From: Terriglobia bacterium
Lineage (GTDB): Bacteria > Acidobacteriota > Terriglobia > Bryobacterales > Bryobacteraceae
Reading direction: 5' to 3'
Length of the DNA stretch: 64,000 nt
Assembly (NCBI GenBank): GCA_020073305.1
Contig: JAIQFK010000001.1
Span: 62,001-126,000 of the forward strand
Both the position numbers and the translations under genes were made by a program. The notes beneath the pieces are model-generated. The model made no database searches, was not told the origin of the DNA, and worked only from the letters and a program-made list of their open reading frames with translations. Shown one piece after another: positions 25,393 through 35,052 of the stretch; within the stretch, counting starts at the first letter, position 1; each line of letters begins with the position of its first letter.

Positions 25393-25465
25393 AGGCACCA
25401 CTGTCCACGACGAGCAGCCGGGTCAAGTGTGAATGTTTGGATCAGGGACAGTGGAGCCAGTCCCC
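25393..25465. repeat. Repeat family 2, copy 3
   Basis: The left arm has lost its outer GGGGACAGG and starts AGAGGCACCACTGTCC. The right arm is complete (GGGACAGTGGAGCCAGTCCCC, 25445-25465). The centre CACGACGA matches copy 1. It ends four nt before the stop codon of the convergent quinone oxidoreductase gene, and follows copy 2 by about 11 nt. Confidence 0.85.
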
Positions 25466-25468
25466 GCC

Positions 25469-26479
25469 TCAAAACGTTAAGACGACTTTTCCCTGAACGG
25501 CGCCTTGCTCGAGGAGTTCGTTGGCGAGGCGGGCCTCGGTGAAGGGCAGGCGCTCGGCAATGATGGGTTGAATCCGGCGCTCGCGGAGCATCTGGAGGAG
25601 CGCGGCCAAGTCCTCCCGGAACCACTGGGGGTGACGGTTCCGCGTGGTGGTGATGCTATAAAACTTGAAGCGCCCGTGGCCTGGACGCGCGTAGAGAAGC
25701 ATAGCAGTAATGAAGACTCCCACGGTTCTGGCCAAGCTCTTGCGACCGTTCACCAGCAGGGCTTGCGAACCGTAAGCCAAGAGTGTTCCGCCGGGCCGCA
25801 GACAGCGGTACGAGCGCAGCCAGTGCGTGCCGCCGATGGCATCGCAGACAAGATCGACGCCGTCGCGAGTCAGGTGGAGAACCCACTCGACGAAATCTTC
25901 ATTCCGGTAATCGATCGGGTGCGCACCCAGGTTCTCGATCAGGCCGTGCTTAGATTGGGAGGCCGTGCCGAACATCTGGAGTCCGATCAGCCGGCCCAAC
26001 TGGAGCAATGCCGTGCCCACGCCTCCGGCCGCGCTGTGCACCAGCATGCGCCGGCCTGTTTGCAGATGGACCGCGCGATGCAACATCTGGTAGGCGGTGA
26101 CGTAATTCAGCACCAGGCAAACCGTTTCAGCGGGATCGAGATCCTCGGGAACCGGAACGAGTTCTTGTTCGGGAATGAACACGTACTCGGAGTAGCCGCC
26201 ATAGATGAGCAGCGCCGCCACTTTCTGTCCCGGGCGGTACAGAGTGGCGCCGGCGCCTGTCTGATCCACGATTCCGACCACGTCATAACCTGGCGTGAAA
26301 GGCAGCTTCGGCTGGCGCGGGTACACGCCGTGGCGCATCATGTAGTCCGGCCACGCGACCCCAGCAGCCAGCACTTTCACGCGCACTTCACCCGGCCGGG
26401 GATCGCGCAGTTCGTCCTCGATCACCTGCAGAACTTCCGGACCGCCGAAACGCGAGACCACGATCCTGCGGTATGGCAT
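25469..26479 (-). CDS. Quinone oxidoreductase-like MDR protein (NADPH-dependent)
   Basis: The start ATG at 26479 (MPYRRIVVSRFG) fits the family start and gives about 336 residues. The GroES-like domain has 'LRDPRPGEVRVKVLAAGVAW', then 'LPFTPGYDVVGIVDQ'. The Rossmann domain has 'MLVHSAAGGVGTALLQLGRLIG' and 'VDLVCDAIGG', followed by 'PGGTLLAYGSQA'. No catalytic-zinc ligand set is visible (no Cys cluster), as in quinone oxidoreductase and enoyl reductase relatives. It likely reduces quinones or enoyl compounds using NADPH. It is convergent with the YndJ-like gene. Confidence 0.87.
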   Translation of the reverse strand: MPYRRIVVSRFGGPEVLQVIEDELRDPRPGEVRVKVLAAGVAWPDYMMRHGVYPRQPKLPFTPGYDVVGIVDQTGAGATLYRPGQKVAALLIYGGYSEYVFIPEQELVPVPEDLDPAETVCLVLNYVTAYQMLHRAVHLQTGRRMLVHSAAGGVGTALLQLGRLIGLQMFGTASQSKHGLIENLGAHPIDYRNEDFVEWVLHLTRDGVDLVCDAIGGTHWLRSYRCLRPGGTLLAYGSQALLVNGRKSLARTVGVFITAMLLYARPGHGRFKFYSITTTRNRHPQWFREDLAALLQMLRERRIQPIIAERLPFTEARLANELLEQGAVQGKVVLTF

Positions 26480-26559
26480 GTGGAAGGTAGGATACAACGA
26501 AACGCTGCAATGTGATGCAAGGCCGCGCGGGAAGCGGTGGTGTCGTTTGGCAGTGTGAA

Positions 26560-28590
26560 TCACCCGGCTGTGTGGTTGCGCCTACGCCGCTTCCGAAGCC
26601 ATAGAGTGCCTGCGCCGACACCGAGGATGGCCAGCATGCCGATCGCCACGGCTTTCCTGGGTCCCATACGCTTGCTCACGGACAGTGTCTTGCCCGGCCA
26701 GATGGGAATTTCGAAAGGCGTGTCCGCGTAGGTCAGGGGCAGAAAGTCGGGTACAGGCGGAGCCGGACCCTGATACACCAGCCGCAGCCCCCAATCGTCG
26801 TCAGACGGTGGCGCGGGCAACGAGATAAGGCCGGTGTTGCCAGATCGCAGCCGTCCATCGCCCCCTTTTGGCCAGGTACCATTGCGCGGGTCGAACCAGG
26901 CGGCTTCGTAAAACGCATCTAGCTTGGCTCCGCGCAACTGCGCTTGGGGAGCCGACTTTTCGAAGTACGCGAGGAAAATGTTCTTGTCGGCAGTTCGCGC
27001 GCAGTAGGCCCATCCTTCGTAGCCTGTAAGATCCGCTGACTTATTAGGCGACACCAAATCTGCATTGGGCTCGAGTTCCTGGTATCGCTTGCCTAGGCTC
27101 ATAGCAAACAGCGGCAAGTAACGCATCTGGCCCGCCGAACTCCACCGAAACGCATCCCACATTTTGATCGGCGCAGCCGGCTCGATGTCCCCTCCCCAGA
27201 TCCCCTCGGCTCCGTAGATATGGCCCGCCAGGCCGCCCGACAAAAAACTCCCGTACATGGACGAACGGACGTATCGATCGTCGGCCGGCGTTCCCCCGGG
27301 CGCACGCACTCTCTTGATTGAATGTCTTGGATCCGCATAGCCGGAATAGTAGGGTTCGCCATTCAGCGCGGGCTTCGGACTGCGTGATTGGAAGATCTCC
27401 GTGAGGTACCAGTAGTTGTTGTGCTCGCGCACGTTGCCGATCTGATGCAGTGTCACCCACGAGTCATCGCCCCAGTTCTCCAGCGTAGAAGGATGAGCAT
27501 TCGCGGACAACAACGTGTCAAATGGCGGCCGGCCCCACTTATCGAAAATGAAGTTGATGGCCTGCAAATACTGGGGCGGCCGAATAGAACCCATGATGAT
27601 GTCGAGGTGCACGGGGCCTAGCACAACGTTGTACGCCTGATAGCGGGCCCACACGTACTGGATGTAGCGCGCATAGGAATCGGGCCACTTATAGTACCTG
27701 CTCCATACCAGGCTCACGTCGCGCCGGGAAGCCTCGATGAATGGGATAAAACCATGAGCATTCAGATATTCGATCTTGCGATCGATGAACTTGAAATACT
27801 CCGGATTCAGGCGATCCACGTCCGGGAACATCTGCTCAAAGCCAGGCATCTTGCCAGGGAACTGAAAAGGCCGGCCGCCCTCGTTGTCCATGTTCTTGGC
27901 GCTTCCGGTGCCGAACTCCGTCCACGCCGACCGAACCGTGAACGGATCCGGACCCTTGGTCGTGACATTCCAGGGTTTGCCATCCGTCATCCAGTTCGGA
28001 AAGGCGGCTATGAGGCAGATCCAGTTGAACCCTTGACTTTGGCGTAAATTGACATAATCCTTGAAGCCCGCTTCCGGGCCGATCGGCCTTCTGCGGTCAT
28101 CGTCAAACCACTTGAAGCGGCTCGTGCCAGCGGCAAACCACGAGTCGCCAAGGGCGAAGTAGGGTGTTCCGTCTGCGTACTCGAGTGCGTGCTGGTTCCG
28201 AGTGGCGCGGATGAAACCGCGGCGCAAAGGATTCGCCTGCTTCTCATCTTCATTCCAATCCACCGCGGTAAACCTCCCGCTTTTGTCCGCAAGGCCCGGG
28301 TCGCTGGGTTCCGATCCGCTGCGCCAAGTCCATGCGCCTGCCTGAGTCGCTACGAGCCGGACACGAAAGGTCTGCCCTCCGTCCCAGAACCCGTACACAC
28401 GCCGCTTGAATCCCGGGCCGCTCAGATCCACCCAGACATCAACGCCGGTGTACGGATTAGAAAAACTCTTTTTCGCGGTGAAAACGAGTTCCTGACACTC
28501 CCACACGTGCGCCGTGGTTGTCTCAGCGCCCGAAGCAGAAGCGAGGAGGGACGAAAGAATGAACACAGCTCGCAACAGCGAAATCCGCAT
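26560..28590 (-). CDS. DUF5060/DUF4038 glycosidase-like protein with C-terminal membrane anchor
   Basis: The start ATG at 28590 gives about 676 residues with a signal peptide ('LLRAVFILSSLLASASG'). Residues 25-110 resemble DUF5060 ('WECQELVFTAKKSFSNPYTGVDVWVDLSGPGF'-type region), a beta domain often found in front of DUF4038. The rest is an (alpha/beta)8-like DUF4038 hydrolase: 'FALGDSWFAAGTSRFKW', 'YFKFIDRKIEYLNAHGFIPFIE', 'KPALNGEPYYSGYADP'. The family includes apiosidases of glycoside hydrolase family 140. The final 60 residues are a hydrophobic segment and a Lys/Arg tail ('AIGMLAILGVGAGTLWLRKRRRR'-type region), so the enzyme should be held at the membrane facing outward. Confidence 0.8.
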   Translation of the reverse strand: MRISLLRAVFILSSLLASASGAETTTAHVWECQELVFTAKKSFSNPYTGVDVWVDLSGPGFKRRVYGFWDGGQTFRVRLVATQAGAWTWRSGSEPSDPGLADKSGRFTAVDWNEDEKQANPLRRGFIRATRNQHALEYADGTPYFALGDSWFAAGTSRFKWFDDDRRRPIGPEAGFKDYVNLRQSQGFNWICLIAAFPNWMTDGKPWNVTTKGPDPFTVRSAWTEFGTGSAKNMDNEGGRPFQFPGKMPGFEQMFPDVDRLNPEYFKFIDRKIEYLNAHGFIPFIEASRRDVSLVWSRYYKWPDSYARYIQYVWARYQAYNVVLGPVHLDIIMGSIRPPQYLQAINFIFDKWGRPPFDTLLSANAHPSTLENWGDDSWVTLHQIGNVREHNNYWYLTEIFQSRSPKPALNGEPYYSGYADPRHSIKRVRAPGGTPADDRYVRSSMYGSFLSGGLAGHIYGAEGIWGGDIEPAAPIKMWDAFRWSSAGQMRYLPLFAMSLGKRYQELEPNADLVSPNKSADLTGYEGWAYCARTADKNIFLAYFEKSAPQAQLRGAKLDAFYEAAWFDPRNGTWPKGGDGRLRSGNTGLISLPAPPSDDDWGLRLVYQGPAPPVPDFLPLTYADTPFEIPIWPGKTLSVSKRMGPRKAVAIGMLAILGVGAGTLWLRKRRRRNHTAG

Positions 28591-28729
28591 GCAGGCGACC
28601 ACCCCTTCCGGTGGAAGTCTTCAGCATACTAGGTCCCTTCGATGTTGCAGTGGTGCGGTTGACCGCTTCGGCCGGTGAACGCGCCGCGATTTTCATCGCC
28701 GTCCAGCCGGACTTGCTTACAATGGAGAG

Positions 28730-29917
28730 ATGCGCATCCTTCTCTTCAGCGGCAAAGGAGGCGTGGGAAAGACCAGTCTTGCCGCGGCTACCGGCCTGCA
28801 GTTGTCGCGCCTGGGTTACCGGACGCTGGTGATGAGCGTGGACCCGGCGCACAGCCTGGCCGACGCTTTTGATCTGGAAACCAGCCTGTTTCAGGAAAAG
28901 ACCAACGACCCGTATCCCATCGACCCACGGCTCTCCATCCTCGAAGTCAATATCCAGAAGGAGATCAAGCGGCACTGGCGCGAAATCTCGACTTATGTCA
29001 TCTCGGTGCTGCGGACCACGGGCATCAGCGACGTGGAGGCCGAGGAACTGGCCATTCTGCCGGGCATGGAAGAGCTGAGCGCCATGATGTACGTCAACCA
29101 GTACCGGCGGGAAGATCGCTACGACATCATCGTGCTGGATTGCGCGCCCACGGCGGAATCGATGCGGTTCGTCAGCATGCCGACAACGCTCGAATGGTAC
29201 ATGAAACACGTGTTTCCATTCCAGCGCGGGCTGCTCAAGGCGGTGCGGCCGGTGGCCAACCGGCTTTCACCGGTGGAACTGCCGACGGACAGCTATTTCG
29301 CGAATGTGCAGGATCTGTTCGGCCGGCTCGACGGGATCTCGGATCTGCTGGAAGATGCCAACGTGACGAGCGTGCGGCTGGTGACCAATCCGGAGAAGAT
29401 GGTGCTGCGCGAAACGCAGCGCGCCTTCGTCTACTTTTCTCTGCACGGCCTGACGGTGGACGGCATCATCGTGAATCGCGTGCTTCCGCAGGCGATCACG
29501 GATGCCTGGTTCGAGGAATGGCGCGCGTCGCAGGCGAAGATTCTCCACGAGATCGACGAGTACTTCGCACCGGTAGTGGTGAAGCGGGTTCCCTTGTTCA
29601 CGCATGAGGTACTGGGGCGGGAGCGCCTGGAGGAGCTGTCGGGCGTGCTCTACGCGGAGAAGGAAGATCCGGCGGCGGTTTCTCGCACCGAAGCTCCATA
29701 TTCGTTCGTGAAGCGCAATGCGCATTACGAAGTGCGGCTGCGGCTTCCTTTCGCGGTGAAGGGCGAAGTAGGGCTGTTCAAGAAGGGGGACGAACTGGTG
29801 GTGGAGATCGGCACGCTGCGGCGGCATATCGGGCTGCCGACCTCGATGGCGGCCCTGACTCCCACCCGGGCCACATTAGAGAATAAAATATTAACAGTGG
29901 AGATGAGAGAGGGCTGA
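28730..29917 (+). CDS. ArsA-family ATPase (Get3/ArsA-like)
   Basis: This 395-residue protein starts at ATG 28730 with GGAGAG upstream. Walker A 'SGKGGVGKT' is at residues 7-15, the ArsA motif 'LVMSVDPAHSLADAF' follows, and 'DIIVLDCAPTAESMRF' is the Walker B-like region. The last 90 residues form a small beta domain ('VRLRLPFAVKGEVGLFKKGDELVVEIG'-type region), as in ArsA relatives that carry an HSP20-like C-terminal domain. The three-Cys arsenite site of classical ArsA is not evident, and no ars genes are near. A role in handling metalloids, membrane proteins or other cargo is possible. It overlaps no gene, and the small Cys protein starts one base after its stop. Confidence 0.85.
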   Translation: MRILLFSGKGGVGKTSLAAATGLQLSRLGYRTLVMSVDPAHSLADAFDLETSLFQEKTNDPYPIDPRLSILEVNIQKEIKRHWREISTYVISVLRTTGISDVEAEELAILPGMEELSAMMYVNQYRREDRYDIIVLDCAPTAESMRFVSMPTTLEWYMKHVFPFQRGLLKAVRPVANRLSPVELPTDSYFANVQDLFGRLDGISDLLEDANVTSVRLVTNPEKMVLRETQRAFVYFSLHGLTVDGIIVNRVLPQAITDAWFEEWRASQAKILHEIDEYFAPVVVKRVPLFTHEVLGRERLEELSGVLYAEKEDPAAVSRTEAPYSFVKRNAHYEVRLRLPFAVKGEVGLFKKGDELVVEIGTLRRHIGLPTSMAALTPTRATLENKILTVEMREG

Positions 29918-29918
29918 A

Positions 29919-30143
29919 ATGGAGAAAAAACAAACCGCCCCGCCGCCGCAGGGGTGCTTCTTCTGCGAAATAGCAGGGCCGCAACTGGAAGCGCTGTTCG
30001 ACCGCTGCTGGCCGGGTCCGACGCAGGAACACTTCCGGAACGCACGCATCGAAGTGCTGAAGGGGATCCGCAGCATGCTGGACGCGCGCATCGACCGGCT
30101 GTCGCAACACACGCAAAAGGGCACCAAGGTCACGGTGGAGTAG
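29919..30143 (+). CDS. Small Cys-containing protein coupled to ArsA-like gene
   Basis: This 74-residue protein is encoded one nt after the ArsA-like stop, so translation is probably coupled. It has 'GCFFCEIAGPQLEALFDRCW' (a CxxC plus a later Cys) near residues 13-32 and an amphipathic helical C-terminus ('RNARIEVLKGIRSMLDARID'). The CxxC could bind zinc or react as a thiol. I recognise no family. Its close link to the ATPase suggests it works with it. Confidence 0.65.
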   Translation: MEKKQTAPPPQGCFFCEIAGPQLEALFDRCWPGPTQEHFRNARIEVLKGIRSMLDARIDRLSQHTQKGTKVTVE

Positions 30144-30183
30144 GCGGTTCCATCTCCGAGACAAGGGGAGTGCCTGTGCCGCG

Positions 30184-30627
30184 TCACCGGCGCGCCTCGA
30201 AGAAGCTTTGCAGCAGCTCGACGCACTCGGCCGCGAGCACGCCTTCCACAATCTCCACGCGATGGTTCAGCAGTTCCGAATCCGCGATGCGGAACTTGCT
30301 GCGCACGCCGCCAAAGCGCAGATCGCGCGCCCCGAACACCAGCCGTTTGACGCGCGCCGCCACCAGAGCGCCGGCGCACATGGCACAGGGCTCGAGGGTG
30401 GCATAGAGCGTGGCTTCTTCCAGACGATAGTTGCCGGCGGCCTGTGCGGCCTCCCGTAAGGCCAGAATTTCGGCGTGGGCGGTGGGATCGTTGCGGGCGA
30501 TGGGCGAATTCGCACCCCGGCCGGTTACCGATCCGTTAACGACAAGGACAGCGCCTACAGGCACTTCTCCGGCGGTCCCGGCCTGGCGGGCGAGGTCCAG
30601 AGCTTCCCGCATGAACAATTCGTCCAC
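30184..30627 (-). CDS. tadA: tRNA adenosine(34) deaminase TadA
   Basis: The GTG at 30627 with AGGG upstream gives 147 residues; the longer open frame upstream lacks any family sequence. The cytidine-deaminase fold motif 'NDPTAHAEILALREA' has the HAE zinc/proton site, and 'ATLEPCAMCAGALV' is the PCxxC zinc site. 'VPVGAVLVVNG' and the C-terminal 'CVELLQSFFEARR' are typical. The enzyme changes A34 to inosine in tRNA-Arg(ACG) so that one tRNA reads several codons. It is divergent from the export operon with only 31 nt between starts. Confidence 0.9.
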   Translation of the reverse strand: MDELFMREALDLARQAGTAGEVPVGAVLVVNGSVTGRGANSPIARNDPTAHAEILALREAAQAAGNYRLEEATLYATLEPCAMCAGALVAARVKRLVFGARDLRFGGVRSKFRIADSELLNHRVEIVEGVLAAECVELLQSFFEARR

Positions 30628-30658
30628 GACCCTCGTAGCATAGAATAAATAGAAACAA

Positions 30659-31819
30659 ATGTTTCGATACTTGCCGTTTGTCCTCAAGAATTCCTGGCGC
30701 AACCGGCGCCGGACCACGTTGACCATTGTCAGCATCAGCGTGTCGCTGTGCCTGCTGGGCGTGTTGATGGCCATTTATTACGCCTTCTACTTTACCGACG
30801 CCACGCCTTCGCAAGCGCTGCGCCTGGTGGTGCGCAACAAGATCTCACTCGCCGTACCCATGCCCGAGTATTACCGTGACAAGATTCGCCAGATTCCCGG
30901 CGTACGCGACGTCGCCGTCTCGCAGTGGTTCGGGGGCGTTTATAAAGACCGGCGGGATCCCAAGAATTTCTTCGCACGGTTCGCCGTGGAGCCCGAAAGA
31001 ATCATTGCGGTGCGCGGAGAGATGAAGATGCCGGAAGACCAGAAGCAGGCGTTCATCCACGAACGTACCGCATGCATGGTGGGCAAGGCGCTGGCGGAGA
31101 AGCAGAACTTCCACCTGGGCGACCGGATTACGCTGCAGGGGGACATTTTCGCCGTCAATCTCGAATTGACGGTCCGGGCGATCTACGATGCGCCGGAAAA
31201 CAACGAAGTCCTCTATTTCAATCTGGAATATCTCGATCAGGCGATGGGTTCGAAGAGGTGGGGGCAGATCGGAACGTTTTACGTGCTGGCGGACAGCCCG
31301 GACTCGGTGCCCCGCATTGCCAAAGCCATCGACGACAGCTACCGCAACTCTCCGGTGCAGACCAAGACGGAGTCTGAGCGCCAGTTTCAGTTGGGGTTCC
31401 TGAGCTTCCTGGGCAACGTGAAAATGATCCTGCTGAGCATCTGCGCCGCGGTGACGTTTACCATTATGCTGGTCTCGGCCAACACGATCGCGATGTCGGT
31501 TCGGGAACGAGTACGAGAAGTGGGAGTGCTCAAGACGCTCGGCTTCACACGCGGCACGATTCTTTCGCTGATCCTGGGCGAAGCGGTGGCGATTGCGACG
31601 ATTGGCGGTGCGGTGGGAGTGCTACTGGCATCCGGGCTTTGCGGCTTCGTGCGCAACGGCCCGGCATTTTCGGATGACATCAGGCACCTGTCGATTCAGC
31701 CGCCGGTGGCGCTGGCCTGCCTGGCCGTGGCGGCGGTCATCGGGTTGATCAGCGCATTCATCCCCGCGTGGAACGCCTCGCGCACGTCGATTGTGGAGGC
31801 GCTGCGAAGCACGGAGTAG
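30659..31819 (+). CDS. ABC exporter permease 1 (FtsX/MacB-like)
   Basis: This 386-residue protein starts at ATG 30659 with a strong N-terminal '[21 protein letters not shown]' and one membrane helix. A large outer domain follows ('[17 protein letters not shown]', '[13 protein letters not shown]', MacB_PCD-like), then three membrane helices around residues 265-385 ('[33 protein letters not shown]'-type region). '[14 protein letters not shown]' is the conserved FtsX coupling motif. It forms a pair with the next permease, the adaptor and the ATPase, and should export a substrate or move lipoprotein across the membrane. Confidence 0.87.
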   Translation: MFRYLPFVLKNSWRNRRRTTLTIVSISVSLCLLGVLMAIYYAFYFTDATPSQALRLVVRNKISLAVPMPEYYRDKIRQIPGVRDVAVSQWFGGVYKDRRDPKNFFARFAVEPERIIAVRGEMKMPEDQKQAFIHERTACMVGKALAEKQNFHLGDRITLQGDIFAVNLELTVRAIYDAPENNEVLYFNLEYLDQAMGSKRWGQIGTFYVLADSPDSVPRIAKAIDDSYRNSPVQTKTESERQFQLGFLSFLGNVKMILLSICAAVTFTIMLVSANTIAMSVRERVREVGVLKTLGFTRGTILSLILGEAVAIATIGGAVGVLLASGLCGFVRNGPAFSDDIRHLSIQPPVALACLAVAAVIGLISAFIPAWNASRTSIVEALRSTE

Positions 31820-31821
31820 CC

Positions 31822-32988
31822 ATGGGCATCCCTGTCAGTTACAATCTGCGCAATCTGGTGGTACGGAAGACGACGACGGTAATGACGGCTCTGGGCATTG
31901 GCCTGACGGTGGCCGTACTGCTGGCGATTCTGGCGCTGGTAGGCGGCCTGCGCTCGTCGCTCCAGTCCTCCGGGAATCCTCTCCAGGTGCTGGTGCTGCG
32001 CAAGGGCGGCACGGCGGAACTCAGCAGCGTGGTGACGCAAGCCAATTTTCAGGACATTAAGTTCAAAACCGGCATCGCACGGACGAATGCCGGCCAACCG
32101 ATGGCTTCGCTCGAAATGGTGACGGTCATCGATCTGGAAAGCGTGGATGCGCCCCAGGGGATCAACGTGACGCTGCGCGGCATTACGCCGCTGGGGATCG
32201 AAATGCGCGACAACCTGAAAATCATTTCCGGCCGCTGGTTTCAGGCGGGCCAGCGTGAAGTGGTGGTAGGCGAGTCGATCGGAAAGCGATTTCCCGGCGC
32301 ACGGATCGGACAGCGGCTGCACTTTGGCCGCGGCGACTGGGATGTCGTAGGCATCATGTCCGCGGGCACGGGCGCGAGCAACAGCGAGATTTTCGGCGAT
32401 CTGAACCAGGTGAGCTCCGATTTTCAGCGGCCCGAGGCGCTCAGCTCTGTGTTGTTGCGGACCACGGATGCGGTGGCAGCCAAGGCGCTGGTCAATGATA
32501 TTTCGAATGATCCGAAACTGAATCTGGACGCGATGTCGGAGGCGGACTATTACAACGCACAAACGTCATCAGGCATTGTGATCGAGTCGCTCGGAATCTT
32601 CGTGTCCATCATCATGGGAATTGGCAGCAGTTTCGCCGCGATGAATACGATGTACGCGGCGGTGGCGCGGCGCGCGCAGGAGATCGGAACGCTGCGCGTT
32701 CTGGGTTTCTCACGGGGAAGCATTCTGTTCAGTTTCTTTGTCGAATCGATTCTGCTGGCGGCGCTGGGAGGCCTGGTGGGCTGTCTGCTGGTGGTGCCCC
32801 TCAACGGAGTTACCACGGGCATTGGGAATTTTGTTACCTTTAGCGAAATCGACTTCAATTTCCGGGTGACGCCGCAGATCATGGCCCTAGGTGTGGCCTT
32901 CGCCATGGTGCTGGGCGCGCTAGGCGGCTTGTTTCCGGCGCGGTCGGCTTCCAGGAAGGAGATCCTCGTGGCTCTGCGAGGCATTTAG
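31822..32988 (+). CDS. ABC exporter permease 2 (FtsX/MacB-like)
   Basis: The preferred ATG is 31822, three nt after the previous stop (TAGCCATG), giving 388 residues. '[29 protein letters not shown]'-type N-terminal membrane helix, then a periplasmic domain ('[17 protein letters not shown]', '[22 protein letters not shown]') and three membrane helices in the C-terminal third, with the coupling helix '[18 protein letters not shown]'. The two permeases differ in sequence, so they likely form a heterodimer rather than the usual MacB homodimer. This is similar to LolCE-type or YknXYZ-type systems. Confidence 0.87.
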   Translation: MGIPVSYNLRNLVVRKTTTVMTALGIGLTVAVLLAILALVGGLRSSLQSSGNPLQVLVLRKGGTAELSSVVTQANFQDIKFKTGIARTNAGQPMASLEMVTVIDLESVDAPQGINVTLRGITPLGIEMRDNLKIISGRWFQAGQREVVVGESIGKRFPGARIGQRLHFGRGDWDVVGIMSAGTGASNSEIFGDLNQVSSDFQRPEALSSVLLRTTDAVAAKALVNDISNDPKLNLDAMSEADYYNAQTSSGIVIESLGIFVSIIMGIGSSFAAMNTMYAAVARRAQEIGTLRVLGFSRGSILFSFFVESILLAALGGLVGCLLVVPLNGVTTGIGNFVTFSEIDFNFRVTPQIMALGVAFAMVLGALGGLFPARSASRKEILVALRGI

Positions 32989-32994
32989 AAGATC

Positions 32995-34332
32995 ATGCAA
33001 GCAGAACTGAAAGCGCTGCAAATCGACCGTTCGCAGAAGAACGGGCCGGCGCCCGCGCGCTGGGCCACGCGCTGGATTATCGGCGGCGTGTTGCTGTTCC
33101 TCCTGTTGGGGGCGGTACGGTTCGCTTACACCAGGCTCAATGCCGCAACGGAGGTCGACATTGCGCGCGTGCATGCGGAAAGTTCCGCGGCGGCTGGACC
33201 GGGCGTAGTGCTGAACGCGACGGGCTATATCGTAGCGGCTCACCGGATCGAGGTGGCGTCGAAGGTGGTGGGCCGGGTGGCGTGGATCGGTGTAGAGAAG
33301 GGCGACAAGGTAAAGGCCGGCCAGGTGCTGGTGCGCCTGGAAGACGATGAATATCGAGCGCAACTGGACCAGATGAAGGGGCAACTGGCCAACCTTCAGG
33401 CAAGGCTGGCGGAGCTGGAACACGGCTCGCGTCCGGAGGAAATCGCGGTGGCGCGCGCCAATGTGGGCCAGGCGAAAGCCGATCTGGAGAATGCCCAGGT
33501 GACGCTGAACCGCACCAAGACGCTGGTGTCTCAAGGCGTGATGTCCAAGCAAGCGCTGGATGACGCACAAGCGAAATATGACAGCGCCCTGGCGCATGTA
33601 AACTCGCTGCAAAAGACGCTGGATCTGGCGGTGCTGGGCCCGCGGCAGGAAGAGATCGATGCCATGCGAGGCCAGGTTACGCAAGCCAAAGGGGGCTTGG
33701 ACTACGCCATGACGCAGCACGACAACACGGTGATCCGCGCGCCGGTGACGGGCACGGTTCTCGAGCGCGCCGTGGAGAAGGGCGAGTTTCTCACGACCAT
33801 GTTCGTGGGCGACAAAGGCGCCAAGGGCTACGTGGTGGCGCTGGCCGATCTGAACGACCTCGAGGTGGAGCTGGACATCAGCCAGAACGATTTTGCGAAA
33901 CTGCATGCCCGCCAGAAGGGCGTCGTGACGACCGATGCCTTTCCCGACCGCAAGTACGACGGCTTCATTTACGAAATTTCGCCCGAAGCCAACCGGCAGA
34001 AAGCTACCGTGCAGATCAAAGTGAAGATTCAGAACCCCGACGATTACCTGCGCCCGGAGATGAATGCCAGCGTGGCTTTTGTTTCCGATGAGAAGATGGC
34101 CGCCGTGGGTACAGCATCCCGGCCGGTCATCGTGATCCCCAATTCGGCGATTCACGATAACGCCGTGTTCGTGATGTTCGAAGGAAAGGCGGTGCGGCGC
34201 GCGGTGAAGACGGGTTCCTCCAACAGCAAAGGGGTGCGCATCGAGGATGGGCTCATCGGCGGCGAGGACCTAATCGTGAATCCGCCCGCGGATCTGAAGA
34301 ACGGCGACAGGGTAAAGCCCAAACAATCATGA
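32995..34332 (+). CDS. Periplasmic adaptor (HlyD/MacA-like membrane fusion protein)
   Basis: This 445-residue protein has one N-terminal membrane helix ('[17 protein letters not shown]'), a lipoyl half domain ('[24 protein letters not shown]'), a long helical hairpin (residues about 110-230), a second lipoyl half ('[21 protein letters not shown]') and beta-barrel and membrane-proximal domains ('[23 protein letters not shown]'). It would connect the permeases to an outer component or act as a substrate chaperone in the periplasm. The stop overlaps the start of the ATPase gene by four nt. Confidence 0.9.
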   Translation: MQAELKALQIDRSQKNGPAPARWATRWIIGGVLLFLLLGAVRFAYTRLNAATEVDIARVHAESSAAAGPGVVLNATGYIVAAHRIEVASKVVGRVAWIGVEKGDKVKAGQVLVRLEDDEYRAQLDQMKGQLANLQARLAELEHGSRPEEIAVARANVGQAKADLENAQVTLNRTKTLVSQGVMSKQALDDAQAKYDSALAHVNSLQKTLDLAVLGPRQEEIDAMRGQVTQAKGGLDYAMTQHDNTVIRAPVTGTVLERAVEKGEFLTTMFVGDKGAKGYVVALADLNDLEVELDISQNDFAKLHARQKGVVTTDAFPDRKYDGFIYEISPEANRQKATVQIKVKIQNPDDYLRPEMNASVAFVSDEKMAAVGTASRPVIVIPNSAIHDNAVFVMFEGKAVRRAVKTGSSNSKGVRIEDGLIGGEDLIVNPPADLKNGDRVKPKQS

Positions 34333-35030
34333 CGGATAACGTCGTAATCCAAACCAGCAGCCTGACGAAAGAATTTCTGCGCGATGAGTTTCACGTGGTG
34401 GCGCTGAAGGGTGTGGATATCGAGATCCACAAAGGCGAGTTCGTGGCTCTGATGGGGCCCTCGGGCTCCGGCAAGTCCACGCTGTTGCACCTGATTGCAG
34501 CCATGGACGTGGCCACCGGCGGGAACATTCGCGTGCTGGGCCAGGACCTGCGGGCGTTGAACGACCGGCAGATCGCGCGCTGGCGCAACGAGAATATCGG
34601 CTTCGTTTTCCAGTCGTTCAATCTGATTCCGGTGCTGACGGCGCTTGAAAACGTGGAACTGCCGCTGAAGCTGACGAATCTGAAGAAGCAGGAACGGCTG
34701 GATCACGCCAACACGGCATTGAAGCTGGTGGGGCTGGGCGACCGGACGGGGCACTTTCCGCGCCAGCTATCCGGCGGGCAGGAGCAGCGCGTGGCCATCG
34801 CGCGGGCGATCGTAACCGATCCGGCATTGATCCTGGCGGACGAACCGACAGGCAACCTGGATGCCGGCTCGGCGCAAGATATCCTGTCGCTGCTCTCGCA
34901 ACTGAATAAAGAGCACGGCAAAACCATCGTGATGGTGACGCACGATCCGCACGCCGCGCGCTTCGCCAGCAAGGTGCGCTACCTGGAAAAGGGCGAGCTG
35001 CTGGCGGAGGGTGCGGTTCCGGCGGATTAA
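34329..35030 (+). CDS. ABC transporter ATPase (MacB/LolD family)
   Basis: This 233-residue ATPase starts with ATG in an ATGA overlap with the adaptor gene. Walker [10 protein letters not shown] is at 43-51, the signature LSGGQ at 147-151 (followed by EQRVAIARA, with Glu in place of the usual Gln), Walker B ILADE at 168-172, and the H-loop in 'MVTHDPHAA'. It powers the two-permease exporter encoded just upstream. All key residues are intact. Confidence 0.93.
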   Translation: MTDNVVIQTSSLTKEFLRDEFHVVALKGVDIEIHKGEFVALMGPSGSGKSTLLHLIAAMDVATGGNIRVLGQDLRALNDRQIARWRNENIGFVFQSFNLIPVLTALENVELPLKLTNLKKQERLDHANTALKLVGLGDRTGHFPRQLSGGQEQRVAIARAIVTDPALILADEPTGNLDAGSAQDILSLLSQLNKEHGKTIVMVTHDPHAARFASKVRYLEKGELLAEGAVPAD

Positions 35031-35052
35031 GGTCTGCGGCCATCAATCAGAC

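Noticed and set aside
29919-30143. Possible arsenic resistance operon
   Set aside because: No arsB, arsC, arsR or acr3 genes are near, and the ATPase lacks the classic Cys site.
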